DNA from: an uncultured bacterium
GTDB taxonomy: Bacteria > Verrucomicrobiota > Verrucomicrobiia > CAIQCK01
Direction: 5' to 3'
Length of the DNA stretch: 64,000 nucleotides
NCBI GenBank assembly: GCA_903870275.1
Contig: CAIQCK010000030.1
Span: forward strand, 1-64,000
Position numbers and translations under genes: made by a program. The stretch's first letter is position 1, and each line of letters begins with the position of its first letter. Below are positions 29,553-38,277 of this stretch, one piece after another. The notes below the pieces were generated by a model that saw only the letters and a list, made by a program, of their open reading frames with translations, did not search any database and was not told where the DNA came from.

Positions 29553-31952
29553 ATGGGTTTTCGAGTTTACGACATCTCCAAAAAGTATGGAGTGGAGAAC
29601 GCGGTTCTCATCGAGAAACTGCATGCCTTGGGCTACAAGCAGATCAAGCAGCCCTCCGCGACAATTGACAAGATTACCGTTGAGTTTCTCATCCAGGAAC
29701 TCGGCCTGAAAGAAATCGTCCCGCCCGCACCGGCACCTGCGCCGGCTCCGCCACCACCATCGGTAGAGCCTGCGCCAACACCCCCGGCCCAAGCCCAGCC
29801 CGTTCCTGTCGCGCTGGCGGCTCCGCCTACGCCCCCGGCCCAAGCCCAGCCTGTTCCTGTCGCGCCGGCGGCTGCGCCGACGCCCGCGGCAAAGCCGGCC
29901 CCGGTCGCTCACAAGCCAGCACCGCCAGTCGCGCCAACCGCTGCCGCAAAGCCGGCCACGCCAATGCCCGCGCCACCGGCCGCACACCCGGTGCGTCCCG
30001 CGCCGAGCACCGCCCCCGCGCCCGTTGCCCCGCCCAAGGCTGCTGCTCCAACACCGCCGGGGCCGCCAGCGCCGCCGAAGCCCGGCACGCAGGTGTTCGA
30101 CAAACCGGCGATGCCGTCGTCGCTGTTGCGCGCCACGATCCCGCCCGATCGCATCATCCAGATGCGTCCGCCGGTCATCGTCAAAGACCTCGCGACCAAG
30201 CTGAAACTAAAAGCGTTCCAAGTCATCTCCGACCTCATGGGGATGGGCGTGTTTGCAAAAGCCAACGACGCCGTCGAAGAAGACATTGCCAAACGGCTCT
30301 GCGGCAAGCGCGGGTATTTCTTTGAGCTGGAGAAGCGTGTTCACGAACGCGCCGAAGTGCACAAACCCGCGCCCGTGGCCAAACCGCAAGTGTCGCAGAA
30401 GGACAAAGCGGAGGATCTCAAGTCGCGGCCGCCGGTTGTGACCATCATGGGTCACGTGGACCACGGTAAGACGTCGCTGCTGGACAGCATCCGCAAAGCC
30501 AACGTTGCGGCGGGAGAGGCAGGCGGCATCACGCAGCACATCGGCGCCTACACCGTCCTGATTCCTTCACCGCACAAGGAAAAAGCTGGCCAGTTGGAAC
30601 AAATCACGTTCCTCGACACGCCCGGCCACGAAGCGTTCACCAAAATGCGCGCCCGCGGCGCCAACGTCACCGACATCGCCGTGCTGGTGGTCGCGGCCGA
30701 CGACGGCATCATGCCGCAGACCATCGAGTCCATCAACCACGCCAAAGCCGCCAAAGTGCCGATCATCGTCGCCATCAACAAGATGGACGTGCCCGGCGCG
30801 AACGCGCTCAAGGTCAAGACCCAACTCCAACAACAAGGGCTGAACGCGGAGGATTTTGGCGGCGACGTCATCTGCTGCGAAGTCAGCGCCATCAAGAAAA
30901 CCGGCATCGAGAAACTGCTCGAAAACATTTTGTTGCAAGCCGAGTTGATGGAACTGAAAGCCAACCCCAAGCGCAAAGCCGTCGGCACCATCATCGAAGC
31001 GCAGCTCGACCCCGGCGCGGGCTCGACGGCCACCGTTCTCGTGCGCTCCGGCGCGCTCAAACAGGGCGATCCGGTCATCTGCGGACCCTTCTGGGGCAAG
31101 GTTCGCGCCATGTATGACGACAAGGGTGGCAAGTTGAAGGAAGCGCTCCCCGCCACGCCCGCGCGCATCCTCGGCCTCAACGGCGTGCCCGAACCGGGCG
31201 CAGAGTTGACCGTCATGCCCAGCGAAAAGGAAGCCCGCGACCTGGCCGAGCAACGCGCCCAAGAGGTTCGCGCCGCTTCGGCCGGCGAAGCGCGCGTGGC
31301 CACCCGCGAAGCTCTGCTGGAACAGTTTGCGGCTGAGACGAACATAGTGCTGAAGGTTGTGCTCAAGGCAGATGCGCAAGGCTCGCTCGAAGCCATCGCC
31401 GGCGCGCTCAATGGCATTGAGAGCGAGAAGGTCAGTCTGGATATCATCCATACCGCCATCGGCGCCGTCAGCGAAAACGACGTGCTGCTGGCCTCCGCCA
31501 GCGAGGCGGTCATCATCGGTTTTCACGTCCGGCTCGCCCCGAAAGCCAGCGACCTTGCCAAGCACGAAGGCGTCGAGATCAAACTCTATTCGATTATTTA
31601 CGAGTTGATTGACCAGGTGAAGGAAACGATGGCCGGCCTGTTGGCGCCGCTCGCGCGCGAAGTCATCACCGGCCACGCCGAGGTCAGAAAAGTCTTCGAA
31701 GTGTCCAAGGGCATGGTGGCCGGCTCGATGGTCACCGACGGCCGCATCGCCCACGGTGCGCGCGTCCGCGTCCTCCGCCGCCGGGCCGTTCAATACGAAG
31801 GTTTCGTCTCGACGCTCAAGCGGTTTCAGGAGGATGTCAAGGAAGTGCGCGCCGGCCTCGACTGCGGCATCCGGCTCGACAACTTCCAGGATTTTCAACC
31901 GGGCGACATCGTCGAAGCCTACACCGTCGAAAAAGTGGCGCAGAAACTGTGA
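29553..31952 (+). CDS. infB: Translation initiation factor IF-2
   Basis: GTPase that places fMet-tRNA on the 30S subunit. The 799-residue protein has an N-terminal IF2_N domain (MGFRVYDISKKYG), a Pro/Ala-rich linker of about 135 residues built of repeated PAPAPA and PPAQAQPVPVA units, a second IF2_N-like region (VIVKDLATKLKLKAFQVI), then the G domain with G1 GHVDHGKT (300-307), DTPGHEAF and NKMD, and domains II-IV. The ATG at 29553 has a GGAAAAGA seven bases upstream; a TTG six codons earlier is an alternative. Confidence 0.96.
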   Translation: MGFRVYDISKKYGVENAVLIEKLHALGYKQIKQPSATIDKITVEFLIQELGLKEIVPPAPAPAPAPPPPSVEPAPTPPAQAQPVPVALAAPPTPPAQAQPVPVAPAAAPTPAAKPAPVAHKPAPPVAPTAAAKPATPMPAPPAAHPVRPAPSTAPAPVAPPKAAAPTPPGPPAPPKPGTQVFDKPAMPSSLLRATIPPDRIIQMRPPVIVKDLATKLKLKAFQVISDLMGMGVFAKANDAVEEDIAKRLCGKRGYFFELEKRVHERAEVHKPAPVAKPQVSQKDKAEDLKSRPPVVTIMGHVDHGKTSLLDSIRKANVAAGEAGGITQHIGAYTVLIPSPHKEKAGQLEQITFLDTPGHEAFTKMRARGANVTDIAVLVVAADDGIMPQTIESINHAKAAKVPIIVAINKMDVPGANALKVKTQLQQQGLNAEDFGGDVICCEVSAIKKTGIEKLLENILLQAELMELKANPKRKAVGTIIEAQLDPGAGSTATVLVRSGALKQGDPVICGPFWGKVRAMYDDKGGKLKEALPATPARILGLNGVPEPGAELTVMPSEKEARDLAEQRAQEVRAASAGEARVATREALLEQFAAETNIVLKVVLKADAQGSLEAIAGALNGIESEKVSLDIIHTAIGAVSENDVLLASASEAVIIGFHVRLAPKASDLAKHEGVEIKLYSIIYELIDQVKETMAGLLAPLAREVITGHAEVRKVFEVSKGMVAGSMVTDGRIAHGARVRVLRRRAVQYEGFVSTLKRFQEDVKEVRAGLDCGIRLDNFQDFQPGDIVEAYTVEKVAQKL

Positions 31953-32031
31953 TGCGCGGCTCGCGACTCGTGATTCGCCGTCCGTTTCACGAGTTGCAAA
32001 TCGCGGATTAGCGAATTACGAATCACACACC
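31953..32031 (+). repeat. Palindromic infB-rbfA spacer
   Basis: This 79-base spacer carries nested short inverted repeats: ACTCGTGA (31966-31973) with TCACGAGT (31987-31994), and GTGATTCG (31970-31977) with CGAATCAC (32019-32026). The same word family (CGATTCAC, AATCACG, TCACGAA) appears inside hemW near 35352-35376. It looks like a dispersed palindromic repeat rather than a simple spacer. Confidence 0.4.
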
Positions 32032-32394
32032 ATGTCCTCCCACCGCATGCAGCGAGTTTCCGAGTTGGTCAAGCAGGAGGTCAGCGAAATCATCCGCCGC
32101 GACGTCGCCAGCGAGAGCGTCGGCATGCTCACCGTCACCGGCTGCGAAGTCGCCAGCGACCTCAAGACCGCGCGTGTTTACATCAGCGTCATCGGCGACG
32201 CGGACAAACAGGCTGCCGCGCTGGCATTGCTGGAGCGTCACCGCGGCCACATTCAGCGCGTGCTTGGCCGGTCGATCGTGTTGAAGTATATTCCACATCT
32301 GTCCTTTTACATTGACGAGACCTTTGAGCGCGCCGACCGTATTGAGCGTATCCTTGGCGAGATCGAACACGAAAAACCGCCGGGCGAAGCGTGA
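32032..32394 (+). CDS. rbfA: 30S ribosome-binding factor RbfA
   Basis: Small KH-type factor needed for late 30S subunit assembly and 16S rRNA 5' end processing. The 120-residue protein begins MSSHRMQRVSELVKQEVSEI and contains DLKTARVYISVIGD and the C-terminal VLKYIPHLSFYIDETFERADRI, both characteristic. It lies in the usual place after infB, and its TGA is followed after one base by the GTG start of the next gene. Confidence 0.95.
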   Translation: MSSHRMQRVSELVKQEVSEIIRRDVASESVGMLTVTGCEVASDLKTARVYISVIGDADKQAAALALLERHRGHIQRVLGRSIVLKYIPHLSFYIDETFERADRIERILGEIEHEKPPGEA

Positions 32395-32395
32395 C

Positions 32396-33400
32396 GTGAA
32401 ATCCGAGGACTCCAATCCAACGGCGGCTCAAATCGGCGGGGTCATCCGCCAGCACCAGACGTTTCTTGTCGCCGGCCACGTCCGGCCCGACGGCGACGTG
32501 CTGGCCTGCCAGCTCGCGCTCGGTCTAACGCTCCAAGGTCTTGGCAAGACCGTCGAGGTCTGGAACCCGGACGGCATGCCGCACAAATATTCCTTCCTCC
32601 CGCACGCCGACCTCGTGCAACGGCCTCCGGCGCAAGCCCGTGCGTTTGATCTCGCCATCGCGGTGGACACCGCCACCCGGGACCGGCTTGGCGGAATTTG
32701 CGATCGCCTAGTATCGGGAAGTATTGGGGTCAATATCGACCACCACATCAGCAACACCCGCTACGGCAAAATCAACTGGATCGAAACCCAAGCCGCGGCC
32801 ACGGGTGAAATGCTCTACGAACTCCTGCACGCCAACCAATGGCCCATCACGCCGGCCATCGCCTCCTGCCTGTTTGTCGCCCTGTCCACGGACACGGGTT
32901 CGTTCCGGTATTCCAACACGACGCCGCGGACGTTGCGCCTCGCCGCCGAACTGGTGGAGGCGGGTGCCAACGTCGCCGAGCTGTCGCGGCGTTGTTTCGA
33001 AAGCTATCCTCTCGCCCGCGTCCGGTTGCTGCAACTGGCGCTGGCGGACTTGAAACTCACTGACGGCAACCGCATCGGCCGCGTCTGGCTCACCAAGGAG
33101 ATGTACCGGCAAAGCGGCGCGCTGGCCGAGGATACCGAAGGGTTGATTGACTACATCCGCGCGATTGACTCAGTGGTGGTGGCGATTGTTTTCGAGCAGG
33201 ACGACAATGGCATTGTCCGTATCAGCCTGCGTTCGAAATCAAACAAGGTCAGCGTGGACAAAATTGCCGGCCAGTTTGGAGGCGGCGGCCACATGGCGGC
33301 GGCCGGCGCGCACATTCCCGGCGGACCTGCCGTGGTGGAAACCGCCGTGTTGAAAGCCGTGGAGGACGCGATGCGCTCTGCGGGTTACGCCGCGGCCTGA
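32396..33400 (+). CDS. nrnA: DHH/DHHA1 phosphoesterase, NrnA-type oligoribonuclease/pAp phosphatase
   Basis: NrnA-type proteins degrade nano-RNAs and dephosphorylate pAp. The 334-residue protein has the metal-binding motifs VAGHVRPDGDVLA, LAIAVDTATRD, NIDHHISNTRYG and a C-terminal DHHA1 domain ending QFGGGGHMAAAGAHI. A GTG one base after the rbfA stop was chosen; an upstream frame overlapping rbfA exists but carries no similarity. This position in the rbfA-truB interval is common in bacteria. Confidence 0.92.
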   Translation: MKSEDSNPTAAQIGGVIRQHQTFLVAGHVRPDGDVLACQLALGLTLQGLGKTVEVWNPDGMPHKYSFLPHADLVQRPPAQARAFDLAIAVDTATRDRLGGICDRLVSGSIGVNIDHHISNTRYGKINWIETQAAATGEMLYELLHANQWPITPAIASCLFVALSTDTGSFRYSNTTPRTLRLAAELVEAGANVAELSRRCFESYPLARVRLLQLALADLKLTDGNRIGRVWLTKEMYRQSGALAEDTEGLIDYIRAIDSVVVAIVFEQDDNGIVRISLRSKSNKVSVDKIAGQFGGGGHMAAAGAHIPGGPAVVETAVLKAVEDAMRSAGYAAA

Positions 33401-33431
33401 CGCGGTGGCGATGGACCGGAAAGAACCGACG

Positions 33432-34154
33432 ATGATCGAATTCACCCCCTACGACGGCATCCTGTTGGTGGACAAGCCGAGCGGCTGGACCTCGCACGAC
33501 GTGGTGGCCAAGGTGCGCGCCCACTTCGGCCTCAAAAAGGTCGGCCACTGCGGCACGCTCGACCCGATGGCAACGGGCCTGCTGGTGCTCGTCCTTGGCC
33601 GCGCGACGCGGTTGAGCGAGAAACTCACCAGTGACGACAAGAGCTATGAGGGCACGATCCTGCTCGGCGTCACCACCAATACCGAGGATGCCGATGGCGA
33701 AACGGTTGAAACCAAACCCGTGCCGCCGCTGACGGAGGCCGAGCTGGTGGCTGTGCTGGACAAATTCAAAGGCGACATCTACCAAACGCCGCCCATGATC
33801 AGCGCCGTCAAGTATCAGGGCCGTCCGCTCTACAAGTTGGCGCGCAAGGGCATCGTGGTGGAGCGCGAGCCGCGGCTGGTGCACATCTACGATCTGCGGA
33901 TGTTGGCGATGGAATTGCCGCGCGTGAATTTCCGGATGGTGTGCTCCAAGGGCACCTATGTCCGGACGCTCGCCGCCGATATCGGCATCGCGTTGGGTTG
34001 CGGCGCGCACCTCGCCGGGTTGCGGCGGACCGCCGCGGGCAAGTTCAAACTGGAGGACGCGCACACACTCGAGCAAATTCTGGCGCAGCCGAAAGCGGCC
34101 CTGCCGCAGTGGATCATGCCCATCCTGGAAGCGGCGCGTCTGATGAAACCCTAG
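33432..34154 (+). CDS. truB: tRNA pseudouridine(55) synthase TruB
   Basis: Modifies U55 in the T-loop of tRNA. The 240-residue protein contains DGILLVDKPSGWTSHDVV, the catalytic Asp in VGHCGTLDPMATGLL, and KGTYVRTLAADIG. The ATG at 33432 is preceded by GGAAAGAA at a good distance and gives the usual N-terminus; in-frame ATG 33411 and GTG 33405 are alternatives. No PUA domain is evident at the short C-terminus. The next gene starts nine bases after its stop. Confidence 0.95.
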   Translation: MIEFTPYDGILLVDKPSGWTSHDVVAKVRAHFGLKKVGHCGTLDPMATGLLVLVLGRATRLSEKLTSDDKSYEGTILLGVTTNTEDADGETVETKPVPPLTEAELVAVLDKFKGDIYQTPPMISAVKYQGRPLYKLARKGIVVEREPRLVHIYDLRMLAMELPRVNFRMVCSKGTYVRTLAADIGIALGCGAHLAGLRRTAAGKFKLEDAHTLEQILAQPKAALPQWIMPILEAARLMKP

Positions 34155-34162
34155 TGGCTCCG

Positions 34163-35089
34163 ATGGAAGTCGTCCGCGATTTTGAACGGTTGCACCTCCT
34201 GGGCGAAAAATTCTGCCTGGCCATCGGCGTCTTCGACGGAGTCCACCTCGGACATCAACGGGTCATCCAAACCGCGATGGAAGACGCGCGCGCGGCCGGC
34301 GCCACGGCCGCCGTGCTGACGTTCGACCCCCATCCGATGCGCGCGCTCGCGCCGGCCCGCGCGCCGTTGCTGCTCACCTCCACACCGCACAAGCTGGAAC
34401 TGCTCCGCCAGCTCGGCGTTGAGGCCTGTCTCGTGATCGAGTTCAACCGTGAATTTGCCAACACGAGCGCCGAAGCGTTTGTGAAAATGGTCGCCGACCG
34501 CACGCCGGGCCTGCAGACGATCTGCGTCGGCTCGCGCTTCCGCTTCGGCAAAGACCGCCGGGGCGACGCCGCGCTGATCCGCGAGATCGGCGCCCAACGC
34601 GGATTCCGATTGCACGAACTGCCGTCGCAGACCCTCGGCGGCGAAACCATATCCAGCACGGCCGTGCGGAAGGCCGTCGCCGCCGGCGATCTGGAAAAGG
34701 CGGTGCAAATGCTCGGCCGCCCGTTTTCCATCCTCGGCACCGTCGTGCCCGGCGACGCGCTCGGCCGCACCATCGGTTTCCCGACCGCCAATCTGAACCG
34801 TCACAACGAAGTATTGCCGTCGCACGGCGTTTACGCCGCGCGCGCCCGCATCGCCGGCCAATTGCGGCCCGGCCTCGTCAACATCGGCTTCCGTCCCACG
34901 GTGAAGAAAGCCGCGAGCGAACCGGTGACCGAGCTGCACGTGCTGGATTTCTCCGGCGACTTGTATGATACCGACATCGAGGTCTTTTTCATCGCCCGCC
35001 TGCGCGACGAGAAGAAATTCGCCTCGCTCGACGAACTCCGCGCCCAGATCCAACGCGACGAGCAGGCCGCCCGCCGCCTTCTCGCGTGA
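34163..35089 (+). CDS. ribF: Bifunctional riboflavin kinase / FAD synthetase
   Basis: Converts riboflavin to FMN and FMN to FAD. The 308-residue protein has an N-terminal nucleotidyltransferase (AIGVFDGVHLGHQRVIQ, VLTFDPHP, ISSTAVRKAV) and a C-terminal riboflavin kinase (GTVVPGDALGRTIGFPTANL, LPSHGVYAARA, NIGFRPTV). ATG 34163 was taken as start; a GTG three codons earlier overlaps the end of truB. Its stop overlaps the hemW start as GTGA. Confidence 0.95.
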   Translation: MEVVRDFERLHLLGEKFCLAIGVFDGVHLGHQRVIQTAMEDARAAGATAAVLTFDPHPMRALAPARAPLLLTSTPHKLELLRQLGVEACLVIEFNREFANTSAEAFVKMVADRTPGLQTICVGSRFRFGKDRRGDAALIREIGAQRGFRLHELPSQTLGGETISSTAVRKAVAAGDLEKAVQMLGRPFSILGTVVPGDALGRTIGFPTANLNRHNEVLPSHGVYAARARIAGQLRPGLVNIGFRPTVKKAASEPVTELHVLDFSGDLYDTDIEVFFIARLRDEKKFASLDELRAQIQRDEQAARRLLA

Positions 35090-36291
35090 ATCCCCCACCC
35101 CACGCCGTCCGCCATCTCTACGTCCACATCCCCTTCTGCGCGGCGAAGTGCGACTACTGCGCGTTCTACTCGGAACCGGCGCAAAGCGAACGTGTCGAAC
35201 GTTTCCTCGCGGCGCTCGCCCGCGAGATCGAAAAGGTGGCGGCGCGATTGGAGCCGGAGACGATTTTCTTTGGTGGCGGCACGCCGAGCATTTTGACCCT
35301 CGCGCAGTTTGAGAAGCTTCTGACGCATCTGCGCGCTCGCATTCCGAGTCTCGATTCACAAATCACGCGTCACGAACTCGAGTGGACTGTGGAGATGAAC
35401 CCGGCCACGGTCTCGGCGGACAAGGCGCGGTTGTTGCGCTCGTTCGGAGTCAACCGCGCCTCGATGGGCGTGCAGTCGTTCGATGACGAACTGCTCCAGC
35501 AGCTCGGCCGCGTCCATACGGCGGCGATGGCGCTCGAAAGCATCGTCCTCTTGCGCGCGGCGGGGTTTGACAACCTCAACCTCGATTTCATCTTCGCCAT
35601 TCCCGGCCAGACGCAGGCGCAGTGGGAACAAACGCTGCGGCAGGCCATCGCTCTGGAGCCGCAGCATCTTTCCACCTACGAGCTGACCTATGAAGACGAC
35701 ACGCCGTTGTTCCGCCGGCTTGGGGCGGGCGGCGTCGCGCGGCTCGATGAACCGGTCCCAACCGCGATGTATGAGCGGATGCTGGAGCTGACGGCGGAGG
35801 CTGGCTTCCGCCAATACGAGATTTCCAACATCGCCCGGCCTGGCCGCGAGTGCCGCCACAACCTGAACGCCTGGCGCGGCGGCGAGTATGTGGGCGTCGG
35901 GCCGAGCGCGTGCGGATTTGTGGACGGCTGGCGTTACCGCAACGTGCCGGACATTGACGCGTATATCGCGCGCATCGAGCGCGGCGAATCACCTGCTGTT
36001 CAGACCGAGCGACTGTCGCCGCGGGCGCGTGCCGGCGAGCTGGCGGCGTTTGCGCTGCGAATGAACGAAGGCATCGAGGCAACGGCGTTTGAACGGCAGA
36101 CCGGATTCCGGCTGGACCGGCTCTGGCCCGACGCGTTGCGCGACCTCGCCGGCCATGAACTGGTCGCCTGGGACGGCAACCGGCTGCGGCTGACGCCGCG
36201 CGGCCGGCTGCTGGCGGACACGGTGGCGGAGGCGTTCATCATCGTTGACAAGACCGAGACATGTTCCCATCATCCCGCCTATGTTGATTGA
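35086..36291 (+). CDS. hemW: Radical SAM heme chaperone HemW
   Basis: HemW is a radical SAM family protein that handles heme and is often mistaken for coproporphyrinogen oxidase HemN. The 401-residue product starts at GTG and carries YVHIPFCAAKCDYCAFY (CxxxCxxC cluster site), FGGGTPS, VQSFDDELLQQLGR and a HemN_C domain. Between THLRAR and VEMNPATVS it reads IPSLDSQITRHELEW, several residues longer than I expect, and the underlying bases resemble the repeat in the infB-rbfA spacer. The last four codons overlap aroE by 11 bases. Confidence 0.9.
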   Translation: MNPPPHAVRHLYVHIPFCAAKCDYCAFYSEPAQSERVERFLAALAREIEKVAARLEPETIFFGGGTPSILTLAQFEKLLTHLRARIPSLDSQITRHELEWTVEMNPATVSADKARLLRSFGVNRASMGVQSFDDELLQQLGRVHTAAMALESIVLLRAAGFDNLNLDFIFAIPGQTQAQWEQTLRQAIALEPQHLSTYELTYEDDTPLFRRLGAGGVARLDEPVPTAMYERMLELTAEAGFRQYEISNIARPGRECRHNLNAWRGGEYVGVGPSACGFVDGWRYRNVPDIDAYIARIERGESPAVQTERLSPRARAGELAAFALRMNEGIEATAFERQTGFRLDRLWPDALRDLAGHELVAWDGNRLRLTPRGRLLADTVAEAFIIVDKTETCSHHPAYVD

Positions 36292-37144
36292 CGGTTCAAC
36301 CCGCATCGTGGGCGTGTTCGGGCATCCGATCGCGCACACCGCCTCGCCCGCGATGCACAACGCCGCGTTCGACCATCTCGGTCTGAACTGGCGCTATCTG
36401 GCCTTCGATGTGCCTCCCGACGACCTGCGCGGCGCGTTGCGCGGCATCTGCGATCTTGGCTTCGTCGGTGTGAACCTGACCGTGCCGCACAAACTGCTCG
36501 CAGTGAAAATGGTGGAGGAGGTGGACAAGCAGGCGTTGCTGCTTGGCTCCGTCAACACCATCGTCGCGGAAAACCACCAACTGACGGGATACAGCACCGA
36601 CGGCTACGGTTTCGTGCGCGCGTTGCGCGAGGACTTTGGCATGGAGCTGCGCGGCCGGCGCGTGCTGATGCTCGGCGCGGGCGGCGCCGGACGCGCCCTG
36701 GCGCTGCACTGCGCGCTCGAAGGCGCCGCGGCGGTCTTCGTCGTCAACCGCACCCAATCCAAAGCCGTCAGCGTCGTCGCCGACATCCGCAAGCTCACAC
36801 CGCGCACATTCGCCGTGGCCCTGCCGATGGACGCGAAAAGCATCGCGCGGCATCTCGACGAAGTGGATCTGGTCGTCAATGCGACCTCGCTCGGCTTGCG
36901 GCCCGGCGACCCGCCGCCGCTGGCCAAGTTTCCGAGCCGCTGCAAGCGGCTGCGCGTCTATGACACGATTTACCGGCCGGTCGAGACGCGCTTCCTGGCC
37001 GCGGCGCGCAAAGCCGGCGCGCAGACCGCCAACGGCCTGAGCATGTTGCTCCATCAAGGCGCGCGCTCGTTCGAAATCTGGACCGGCCGCCGCGCGCCGG
37101 TCGCCGTCATGCGCCGCGCGCTGCACAAGGCGGTTTATGGCTGA
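36281..37144 (+). CDS. aroE: Shikimate dehydrogenase
   Basis: Reduces 3-dehydroshikimate with NADPH in aromatic amino acid synthesis. The 287-residue protein has HTASPAMHNAAF, the catalytic Lys in VNLTVPHK, YSTDGYGF, the nucleotide loop MLGAGGAGRALA and NATSLGL near the substrate site. Start MLIDGSTRIVGVFG fits the family. Its stop lies inside the start of the prepilin peptidase gene, overlapping by eight bases. Confidence 0.94.
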   Translation: MLIDGSTRIVGVFGHPIAHTASPAMHNAAFDHLGLNWRYLAFDVPPDDLRGALRGICDLGFVGVNLTVPHKLLAVKMVEEVDKQALLLGSVNTIVAENHQLTGYSTDGYGFVRALREDFGMELRGRRVLMLGAGGAGRALALHCALEGAAAVFVVNRTQSKAVSVVADIRKLTPRTFAVALPMDAKSIARHLDEVDLVVNATSLGLRPGDPPPLAKFPSRCKRLRVYDTIYRPVETRFLAAARKAGAQTANGLSMLLHQGARSFEIWTGRRAPVAVMRRALHKAVYG

Positions 37145-38264
37145 TCCCGCCGCAGTCCTGGCCACCGACGCGCACAACGCGCTGGTTTTCTGGTCGGTCG
37201 TCGTCTTCGTTCTCGGCGCGGTGGTGGGAAGTTTTCTGAACGTCTGCATCCACCGGATGCCGCGCTCCCTGAGCATCGTGCGTCCCGCCTCCCACTGCCC
37301 GCAATGCGGCAAACCGCTGCGCTGGTATCACAACATCCCGCTACTGAGCTGGCTCGCGTTGCGCGGCCGGTGCGCGTTCTGCGGCGCGGCGATCTCGCCG
37401 GTTTATTTCATCGTCGAGCTGCTCAACGCCGGCTTGTGGCTCGCGCTCTGGCTGAAGTTCGGCCTGTCGCCCCAGCTCGGCGCCTACGCGCTGGTGGTTT
37501 CGCTTTTCCTCGTGGGAATGTTCGTGGACCTGGAGCACTACATCCTGCCCGACGAAGTGACGCTCGGCGGCACCGTGGCCGGCGTGATTTTCTGCGTCGT
37601 GTTCCCGCAGCAAATGCAGAACGCGTCCGACTGGACCACCGGGCTGTGGCAGTCGGTCGTCGGACTCGCGGCCGGCGGCGGCGGCCTTTACGCGGTGCGG
37701 TGGTTTGGCAACCTGCTTTTCGGGCGCAAAGTCCACGAATTTGAAAAAGCCGTCTCGCTGGTTCTGGACAAAGGCCGCGTGCGGCTTGACGACGGCGAAG
37801 AGCCGGCCGAGGAAGAAGACGTGAAAGAGGTGCTGACCTCCAGGCGCGACCGGGTGGAGTTTCAGGCCGACAGCGGACAGGTGGGCAGCCAGAACATCGC
37901 CGGCCTGACCGTGCGAATCACCGCAAGCGAACTGACCGTGGGCGGACAGCAATGGCCGCTCCGCGATGCGCCGCGGCTGGAAGCCACCGCGCACCAGATC
38001 GAGTTGCCCCGCGAGGCGATGGGACTGGGCGACGTGAAGTTGATGATGGCGATCGGCGCGTTCTTCGGCTGGGCGTCGGTTTTGTTCTCGCTCATTCTGT
38101 CCAGCCTGCTCGGCTCCATCGTCGGCCTGCTGTTGATCGCGTTCCGCGCCCACCAATGGGGCCGGCCGATTCCCTACGGGCCTTACATCGTGGCGGCGTC
38201 GTTCGTCTGGATTTTCTTTGGAACGGAATTGACGCGGTGGTGCTTGAACGTGCCCATCCGCTGA
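37137..38264 (+). CDS. Type IV prepilin peptidase (A24) with large cytoplasmic insertion
   Basis: Membrane aspartic peptidase that removes prepilin leaders and may N-methylate the new N-terminus. The 375-residue protein has VVGSFLNVCIHRMP, four zinc-site cysteines (C54, C57, C79, C82), catalytic D131 (FVDLEHYILPDE) and the GLGD Asp at 299. Between the two aspartates an insertion of about 95 residues (roughly 197-292) replaces the usual short loop; it is charged at first (EEPAEEEDVK) and then strand-like. The gene encoding a prepilin lies 1.8 kb away on the other strand, a plausible substrate. Confidence 0.92.
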   Translation: MADPAAVLATDAHNALVFWSVVVFVLGAVVGSFLNVCIHRMPRSLSIVRPASHCPQCGKPLRWYHNIPLLSWLALRGRCAFCGAAISPVYFIVELLNAGLWLALWLKFGLSPQLGAYALVVSLFLVGMFVDLEHYILPDEVTLGGTVAGVIFCVVFPQQMQNASDWTTGLWQSVVGLAAGGGGLYAVRWFGNLLFGRKVHEFEKAVSLVLDKGRVRLDDGEEPAEEEDVKEVLTSRRDRVEFQADSGQVGSQNIAGLTVRITASELTVGGQQWPLRDAPRLEATAHQIELPREAMGLGDVKLMMAIGAFFGWASVLFSLILSSLLGSIVGLLLIAFRAHQWGRPIPYGPYIVAASFVWIFFGTELTRWCLNVPIR

Positions 38265-38277
38265 GCCAACGCGGCGG

